In this document: positions 14,897-19,553 of the stretch, piece after piece
Layout of the letters: each line of letters begins with the position of its first letter
Numbering within the stretch: the first letter of the stretch is position 1
DNA from: JBBKXP01 sp038251315
GTDB lineage: Bacteria; Pseudomonadota; Alphaproteobacteria; Rhodobacterales; Rhodobacteraceae
Direction: 5' to 3'
DNA length: 19,553 bases
NCBI GenBank assembly: GCA_038251315.1
Contig: JBBSBK010000072.1
Coordinates: 1 to 19,553, forward strand
Translations under genes and position numbers: made by a program
The notes under the pieces: generated by a model
Database searches by the model: none
What the model saw: the letters and a program-made list of their open reading frames with translations, nothing else
Told to the model about the DNA's origin: nothing

Positions 14897-14925
14897 ACTA
14901 TAGGCGGCCCCCAGGGTGCCGCCAA
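14897..14925 (-). promoter_or_regulatory. Promoter for cbiD, probably giving a leaderless mRNA
   Basis: Read leftwards, TTGGCG (14920-14925) is 17 nt from TATAGT (14897-14902), a near-consensus sigma-70 arrangement. Only 7 nt separate the -10 box from the cbiD ATG at 14889, so transcription would begin at or one base before the start codon. Confidence 0.6.
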
Positions 14926-14951
14926 TCCGCAATCGGATGTCGTTTGGCGGC
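14918..14951. promoter_or_regulatory. Nested dyads in the cbiD/cobA divergent region
   Basis: GCCGCCAA (14918-14925) and TTGGCGGC (14944-14951) are perfect 8-bp inverted arms 18 nt apart. A second dyad, ATCCG-CAAT-CGGAT (14925-14938), lies within. The left arm contains the cbiD -35 box. The structure sits almost at the midpoint of the 97-nt intergenic region, as expected for an operator shared by divergent genes. No regulator is known. Confidence 0.5.
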
Positions 14952-14986
14952 TTTCGTTCCGACCTTGCCGCGGGCATAAGCGGCGC

Positions 14987-15835
14987 ATGGATGATATCAG
15001 CTTTCCCGCCTCTGACTGGCCTCGGCTGGAGCCCGGCTGGGTCTGGCTGTGCGGTGCCGGCCCCGGCGACCCCGGCCTGCTGACGCTGCACGCGCTGAAC
15101 GCGCTGCGACAGGCCGATGTGGTGGTTTACGATGCACTGGTGCAACCGGCGATCCTCGACTGGGCACCGCAGGCCACGCATGTCTACGCAGGCAAACGCG
15201 GCGGCAAACCCTCGGCGAAGCAGCGCGACATCTCGCTGCAACTGGTCGATCTGGCGCGGGCGGGCAAAAAGGTGTTGCGACTGAAAGGCGGCGATCCGTT
15301 TGTCTTTGGCCGTGGTGGCGAAGAGGCGCAGACGCTGGTGCAGCATGGTGTCCCGATCCGAATCATCCCGGGCGTCTCGGCAGGCATTGGTGGACTGGCC
15401 TATGCGGGAATTCCGGTGACGCACCGCGACGTCAACCAATCGGTGACCTTCGTGACCGGACACGACCAGTCGGGTCAAACGCCGGGGTCGCTGAATTGGC
15501 AGGCGATATCAGACGGATCACAGGTGATCGTGATCTATATGGGGATCAAGCACGTCGGCCAGATCGCGGGTGCGTTGATAGCCGCAGGGCGGTCGCTATC
15601 CGAACCTGTGGCAGTCGTTTGTGCCGCCACGACCCCGGATCAGGCGGTCTTGGAAACGACGCTGGGACAGTTAGAAACCGATCTGACCGCATCGGGTCTC
15701 GAACCCCCGGCGATCATCTGCGTCGGGCGGTCCGTCTTGATGCGGCAGGTGCTGGACTGGCAGGGGATGCTGGCAGGGGCGGCACCGCGCAACCTCGACC
15801 CTCTCGGGCGTGGCCGACCCGCCGAAAGCGCGTGA
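14987..15835 (+). CDS. cobA: Uroporphyrinogen-III C-methyltransferase (SUMT)
   Basis: A 282-aa tetrapyrrole methylase that uses SAM twice to convert uroporphyrinogen III to precorrin-2, the branch point to cobalamin and siroheme. Signatures are LCGAGPGDPGLLTLHALNAL (about 21-40), VVYDALV, LKGGDPFVFGRGGEEA, IPGVSAGIGGLAYAGIPVTHR, and YMGIKHV in the second half. There is no CysG-type dehydrogenase domain, so it is the single-domain CobA form. The ATG at 14987 lacks a ribosome site. A weak CATAAG -10-like element (14975-14980) lies 6 nt upstream, which would make this start leaderless too. The longer open frame to the left lies antisense to cbiD and is not coding. Its stop overlaps the cobB GTG start by 4 nt. 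Confidence 0.95.
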   Translation: MDDISFPASDWPRLEPGWVWLCGAGPGDPGLLTLHALNALRQADVVVYDALVQPAILDWAPQATHVYAGKRGGKPSAKQRDISLQLVDLARAGKKVLRLKGGDPFVFGRGGEEAQTLVQHGVPIRIIPGVSAGIGGLAYAGIPVTHRDVNQSVTFVTGHDQSGQTPGSLNWQAISDGSQVIVIYMGIKHVGQIAGALIAAGRSLSEPVAVVCAATTPDQAVLETTLGQLETDLTASGLEPPAIICVGRSVLMRQVLDWQGMLAGAAPRNLDPLGRGRPAESA

Positions 15836-17103
15836 GCGGGTTCATCGTCGCCGCCCCTGCCTCGGGCAGCGGCAAGACCACCGTGACCCTCGGTCTGTTG
15901 CGCGCACTGTCGCGGCGCGGCGTTACTCTGCGCCCGGCAAAATCCGGCCCCGATTACATCGACCCGCGCTTTCATGCCGCCGCCTGTGGCGTGGAGTGTG
16001 TCAATCTTGACGCCTGGGCGATGTCGCCCGACCGGATCAGGGCGCTGGCCGCAGGGCCGGGAACCCTGATCATCGAAGGCGCGATGGGCCTGTTTGACGG
16101 CGCCCCGCCTGACGGGCGCGGCGCAACCGCCGATCTGGCGCGGTTGCTGCGTCTGCCCGTGGTATTGGTCGTCGATGCTGCCAGGATGGCCGGATCGGTC
16201 GCCCCATTGATAAATGGATTCAAGGCATTCGATGTCGAGGTGAAGGTCGCGGGCGTGATCCTGAACAACGTCGGATCGGACCGGCACGCGGCCATGCTGC
16301 ATCGCGCCATCGCGCCGCTTGGCATTGCCGTATTCGGGACGATCCGACGCGACGCAACCCTGTCACACCCCTCGCGCCACCTCGGTCTGGTGCAGGCGGG
16401 CGAACGCGCCGATCTGGAGGCATTTCTTGACCGGGCCGCTGATCTGATCGGAAGTTCTTGCGATCTTGACGCCCTGTTGCGACTGGCCGACTCGGCAACG
16501 CCGATCGCCGCCCCGGAACCCCGCCAGATGGACCCGCCTGCACAAAGGATTGCCGTCGCCCGTGACGCAGCCTTTGCTTTTTCCTATCCGCATATCCTTG
16601 CAGACTGGCACCGCGCCGGGGCCGACGTGGCGTTCTTTTCGCCATTGGCCGATGAGCCGGTACCGCCGGTCGATCTGATATATCTGCCGGGTGGCTATCC
16701 CGAACTTCACGCCGGCCGACTGGCACAGAACCATAATTTCATGCAAAGCCTCCGAAATGCCGCCCACACAACAATGATCTATGGCGAATGTGGCGGCTAC
16801 ATGGTCATGGGCGATACCCTGACCGACGCCAACGGTGCGACGCACCGAATGGCGGGTCTGTTGCGCCTTGAAACCTCATTCGCACGCCGTCAACTGCACC
16901 TCGGATATCGGCATGTGCAGGCGCAGGCGACACCGTTCGCAGGCGACTGGTGCGCCCACGAATTCCACTATGCCACCACCGTCAGCGCCAAGGGCACGCC
17001 GCTGTTTTCCGCACAGGACGCCGAAGGCACCGGCTTGCCTCCTGTGGGCCTGATCCAAGGGCGCGCGTTCGGGTCGTTCGCGCATTTGATCGATCGCGTC
17101 TAG
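15832..17103 (+). CDS. cobB: Cobyrinate / hydrogenobyrinate a,c-diamide synthase
   Basis: A 423-aa glutamine- and ATP-dependent amidotransferase that amidates the a and c side chains of the corrin ring. The N-terminal synthetase domain starts with a P-loop, APASGSGKTT (8-17), then KSGPDYIDPRFH and IIEGAMGLFDG. The C-terminal class I glutaminase-like domain has LPGGYPELHAGRL, nucleophile Cys320 in YGECGGYMVMG, and His418 in SFAHL near the end. Length and domain order match CobB/CbiA. The GTG at 15832 overlaps the cobA stop as GTGA. Whether cobalt is already inserted at this step cannot be told from the sequence. Confidence 0.95.
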   Translation: MSGFIVAAPASGSGKTTVTLGLLRALSRRGVTLRPAKSGPDYIDPRFHAAACGVECVNLDAWAMSPDRIRALAAGPGTLIIEGAMGLFDGAPPDGRGATADLARLLRLPVVLVVDAARMAGSVAPLINGFKAFDVEVKVAGVILNNVGSDRHAAMLHRAIAPLGIAVFGTIRRDATLSHPSRHLGLVQAGERADLEAFLDRAADLIGSSCDLDALLRLADSATPIAAPEPRQMDPPAQRIAVARDAAFAFSYPHILADWHRAGADVAFFSPLADEPVPPVDLIYLPGGYPELHAGRLAQNHNFMQSLRNAAHTTMIYGECGGYMVMGDTLTDANGATHRMAGLLRLETSFARRQLHLGYRHVQAQATPFAGDWCAHEFHYATTVSAKGTPLFSAQDAEGTGLPPVGLIQGRAFGSFAHLIDRV

Positions 17104-17145
17104 GCGGCATTGCCATTGTCGCAACCCCCGATTACCGATGCCCGC

Positions 17146-18381
17146 ATGACCGCCACCGACACCCTGCCCGACGATACCCGTGCAAAACGCAACGTGGCCG
17201 TTCTTGTCGCCGCGCAGGCGATCCTCGGGGCGCAGATGCCGATGATCTTTGTGATCGGTGGGCTGGCCGGGCAAGGGATGGTGCGCGGCACGTCGCTGGC
17301 ATGTTTTGCGACCCTGCCGATTTCGATGATCGTGTTCGGGTCGATGACCACAGCGCCATGGCTTTCGCCGTTGATGCAGCAGCGGGGGCGGCGGTTCGGG
17401 TTTTTCCTTGGTGCGACGATGGGGGCTGTGGGGGCGGCCGTGGCGGCACTTGGCCTGTATCTGGGGTCGTTTGCGATCCTTCTCGCCGGATCTTACCTCA
17501 CCGGCATCTATATGTCGGCACAAGGTTTTTATCGTTTCGCTGCGACCGACACCGCGTCGGATGCGTTCCGGCCCAAGGCGATTTCTTACGTCATGGCGGG
17601 CGGCCTGTTATCTGCCATCCTCGGCCCGCAACTGAACAAACTGGTGCAGGACGCCAGCGCCGTCGCATTCCTGGGCAGCTACATCGCGGTAATCGGCCTC
17701 AACCTTGTGGGCATGCTGCTGTTCTTCGCCCTCGACCTGCCTAAAGGCACCCGTGGCACCGTGCCGCTGGCCAATCCGCCCCGGGTCCGCAGCCGGATGG
17801 AGCTGCTGCGCGAACCGCGCATTCTGGTCGCGGTGATTTGTGCCATGGTGTCCTATGCGCTGATGAACCTCGTGATGACTTCGACCCCGCTTGCCGTCGT
17901 CGGCTGCGGTTTCACCAAGGACAACGCCAACGATATCGTGTCGGCGCATGTGCTGGCGATGTATATTCCGTCGTTCTTTACAGGTTTTCTGATCACCCGG
18001 TTCGGGGTGGAAAAGATCATGGGGCTGGGGCTGGTCATCCTTGCCTGTGCAGGTGTCGTCGGGTTGACAGATATCGCGCTGTTCCACTTTTTCGGAGCAT
18101 TGGTCCTGCTGGGGATCGGCTGGAACTTTGGCTTTATCGGCGCGACGACGATGCTGGCCGGGGCGCATGCGCCACACGAACGCGGGGCGGTGCAGGGCAT
18201 GAACGATTTCATGGTGTTTGGCTGTGTTACCCTTGCCTCGCTTGCCTCGGGTGGATTGATGAACTGTTCGGGCGGCACCCCGGTCGAAGGGTGGCATGCG
18301 GTCAATCTGGCGATGATACCTTTCCTGGCGCTTGCAGGTGGTGCGCTGATCTGGCTGACACAGCGGCCCAGAACGGCCTGA
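17146..18381 (+). CDS. Major facilitator superfamily transporter
   Basis: A 411-aa integral membrane protein with about 12 hydrophobic segments in two halves, joined by a hydrophilic loop near residues 190-215 (DLPKGTRGT to MELLREPR). RFGVEKIMGLGL in the second half resembles an MFS loop motif, and HAPHERGAVQGMNDF is typical of MFS helix 10-11 regions. The substrate is not recognisable. It starts 42 nt after cobB on the same strand and is probably co-transcribed, which allows but does not prove a link to corrinoid metabolism. I chose the ATG at 17146; an in-frame TTG at 17110 would add 12 residues, and neither has a clear ribosome site. Its stop directly abuts that of the next, convergent gene. 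Confidence 0.88.
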   Translation: MTATDTLPDDTRAKRNVAVLVAAQAILGAQMPMIFVIGGLAGQGMVRGTSLACFATLPISMIVFGSMTTAPWLSPLMQQRGRRFGFFLGATMGAVGAAVAALGLYLGSFAILLAGSYLTGIYMSAQGFYRFAATDTASDAFRPKAISYVMAGGLLSAILGPQLNKLVQDASAVAFLGSYIAVIGLNLVGMLLFFALDLPKGTRGTVPLANPPRVRSRMELLREPRILVAVICAMVSYALMNLVMTSTPLAVVGCGFTKDNANDIVSAHVLAMYIPSFFTGFLITRFGVEKIMGLGLVILACAGVVGLTDIALFHFFGALVLLGIGWNFGFIGATTMLAGAHAPHERGAVQGMNDFMVFGCVTLASLASGGLMNCSGGTPVEGWHAVNLAMIPFLALAGGALIWLTQRPRTA

Positions 18382-19149
18382 TCACCAGCGTCCGGACAGG
18401 GATTTCAGCAGCAGGCTTCCCTTGCGTCGGAAATCGGACGTGCCGAGCGATCCGACACGCACACGTCGTGGATCGACGACCACCTGCCGCAGGATCGTCG
18501 CGGCTTGCCACGCAGGCAGCAGCGCCGGAACCGCACGACCGAACCTGACCCGCCGCGCCTCTGCCAGTTGATCGAGGCCCCTTTGCGCCAGTGCCCCGAC
18601 CCCGGCATCCGTTCCGTCAAGCAAAGGCACCCGGCCCTGCGCGGCCAATGTCGGAACCGCCCGCAGCCAGTTGGCGACACCAAGGCCATAGCCGACAGCG
18701 CGCACGGCAGGTTCCATTCCCGCTGCCGCCCCACAGGTCAGTGCCGCCAGCCACATCAAGGTGCCGCTTGTCGCATCGAGGTAGGTATCGAGCGCCGTTG
18801 CATCCGCGAAGGCCTCGCTGGAAATCTCCCACCGTCGCGCGGCGATCATCACGTCGATCTGATCGACCGGCAGGTCATGGGCGGCGATCACATCGGCCAA
18901 GGGCCCCGCCACCTCATGCGCCCGCGTGGGTTTGCCCGCTGCGATCTCGTCCACCGCGTCGCGCCACCATTGCAGGCGCATCTCGGCAATCATCGGCTCG
19001 GCGGTAACCCAAGGGGCGCGTGCGATTTCAAGATTGAAAGCATAAAGCGCGAACATTGCCCCCCGCCGTGCAGGCGGTGCCGCCATCGTCGCCAGAAACC
19101 TGTCTGGGTCGCCGCGCTGTACCAGCGCCGCGCAGGCGGCAAGACTCAC
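18382..19149 (-). CDS. Squalene/phytoene-synthase-like protein, NDUFAF6 type, probably non-catalytic
   Basis: A 255-aa all-helical protein of the trans-isoprenyl synthase fold. LYAFNLEIARAPWVTAEPMI (about 35-54) and MRLQWWRDAVDEIAAGK (57-73) match the alphaproteobacterial family related to mitochondrial NDUFAF6, a complex I assembly factor. At the place where true phytoene/squalene synthases carry the first Asp-rich motif (YAF..DD/E..D), this protein has NLEIA. The second Asp-rich region reads GYGLGVANWLRAV, also without the needed aspartates. Prenyl-diphosphate condensation is therefore unlikely, and automatic crtB or hpn naming would mislead. The start is a GTG at 19149 overlapping the upstream lipoprotein stop by 4 nt. 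Confidence 0.85.
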   Translation of the reverse strand: MSLAACAALVQRGDPDRFLATMAAPPARRGAMFALYAFNLEIARAPWVTAEPMIAEMRLQWWRDAVDEIAAGKPTRAHEVAGPLADVIAAHDLPVDQIDVMIAARRWEISSEAFADATALDTYLDATSGTLMWLAALTCGAAAGMEPAVRAVGYGLGVANWLRAVPTLAAQGRVPLLDGTDAGVGALAQRGLDQLAEARRVRFGRAVPALLPAWQAATILRQVVVDPRRVRVGSLGTSDFRRKGSLLLKSLSGRW

Positions 19150-19553
19150 AGGGGTTCGACAGGCGCGATGGCCGCATCGATGGCGCCGATCAGCGCGCTG
19201 ACATCAGCGTCCGGGCAGCCGACCGACACGCCGGTCCTGCCGTTGATCGCCGGGGAAACAACGACCGAATCGGTGCCATAGTCGGGGCACACCTCAGGTT
19301 CGGCGCCGTCGACCGCAACAGGAAGCAGGCGGCGGACCTCGGCCAAGGCACGTCCGTAGGCACCGTCAATCACCGTTTCACGCGGCACGTTGTCTTCGGC
19401 AAAGGGTCCGGCAGTGACCACGCGCACCCGGTCGTCAGCAAAAATCGTCGTCGTCTGGCTGCCGCCAAACGCACCGCCGGTTGTCGTTGTGATCGCGGTC
19501 GCGGTCGTCCCGGTCGTGGATTGCGCACAGCCGGCCAACGCCAACCCGACCCC
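19146..19553 (-). CDS. Lipoprotein of unknown function, 5' end missing
   Basis: The frame runs off the right edge, so the first residues of the signal peptide are missing. The visible sequence begins GVGLALAGC, a lipobox whose Cys would be lipidated. A Thr/Ala/Gly-rich low-complexity linker follows (TTGTTATAITTTTGGAFGG). The folded part contains two further cysteines (in EVCPDYG and VGCPDAD) that could form a disulfide. I do not recognise the family. The TTG at 19544 is an internal Leu codon of the lipobox region, not the start. Its stop overlaps the GTG of the phytoene-synthase-like gene, implying co-transcription. Confidence 0.75.
   Translation of the reverse strand, partial: GVGLALAGCAQSTTGTTATAITTTTGGAFGGSQTTTIFADDRVRVVTAGPFAEDNVPRETVIDGAYGRALAEVRRLLPVAVDGAEPEVCPDYGTDSVVVSPAINGRTGVSVGCPDADVSALIGAIDAAIAPVEPL

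Noticed and set aside
14192..14986. Long in-frame upstream extension of cobA
   Set aside because: It lies antisense to cbiD, and SUMT homology begins only after the ATG at 14987.
14890..14986. Cobalamin riboswitch before cbiD or cobA
   Set aside because: The gap is only 97 nt and shared by two divergent genes, no B12-box-like sequence was seen, and the best promoter leaves no leader.
15049..15831. In-frame upstream extension of cobB overlapping cobA
   Set aside because: The residues are Arg-rich shadow of cobA; the CobB family begins at the P-loop right after the GTG at 15832.
18382..19149. Naming this gene crtB or hpnD (carotenoid/hopanoid synthesis)
   Set aside because: Both Asp-rich catalytic motifs are missing, and no carotenoid or hopanoid genes are nearby.

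Overview
The window is a high-GC, gene-dense chromosomal segment that fits an alphaproteobacterium of the Rhodobacteraceae/Roseobacter type. The basis is recognised gene content and order: a zwf-pgl-pgi cluster, a corrinoid reactivation (RACo/DUF4445) gene, a short aerobic-lineage cobalamin block, a phytoene-synthase-like NDUFAF6 relative, and frequent 4-nt ATGA/GTGA gene overlaps. No transposase, integrase, phage gene, CRISPR array or toxin-antitoxin pair was seen. No intergenic gap exceeds about 200 nt.

Layout, left to right. Positions 3-2621 run rightwards: the 3' part of a corrinoid-protein reactivating ATPase, a class I SAM methyltransferase, tRNA-Gly(CCC), and a RidA-family gene that starts only 28 nt after the tRNA. 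A secreted tandem fasciclin protein (2774-3922) follows and ends at a strong intrinsic terminator (3945-3975). The next stretch runs leftwards: a DUF998/DUF421 membrane-protein pair (4021-5246) and the glucose-6-phosphate block pgi, pgl, zwf (5310-9042; transcription order zwf-pgl-pgi). Two operator-like dyads lie upstream of zwf. Further right on the same strand are an agmatinase/guanidinobutyrase-type ureohydrolase, an MgtC/SapB membrane protein and an HNH nuclease (9161-11461; order HNH-mgtC-ureohydrolase).

Positions 11663-17103 form two divergent units around a 97-nt control region (14890-14986). The leftward unit is cbiD, cobK, an AlkA-type DNA glycosylase, a possible 48-codon ORF and a carboxylesterase. 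The rightward unit is cobA and cobB, followed closely by an MFS transporter. The cob genes cover uroporphyrinogen-III methylation, precorrin C1 methylation, precorrin-6A reduction and a,c-diamide formation; the remaining steps must be encoded elsewhere. The MFS gene meets a leftward squalene/phytoene-synthase-like gene stop to stop. A truncated lipoprotein gene overlaps the start of that last gene at the right edge.

Most of the window is ordinary core metabolism, and I found no clearly new multi-gene system. The items most worth a second look are the nested dyads and apparently leaderless start between cbiD and cobA, the two dyads before zwf, the mosaic internal duplication in the fasciclin protein, the non-catalytic phytoene-synthase homologue, and the small ORF that fills the alkA-esterase gap.
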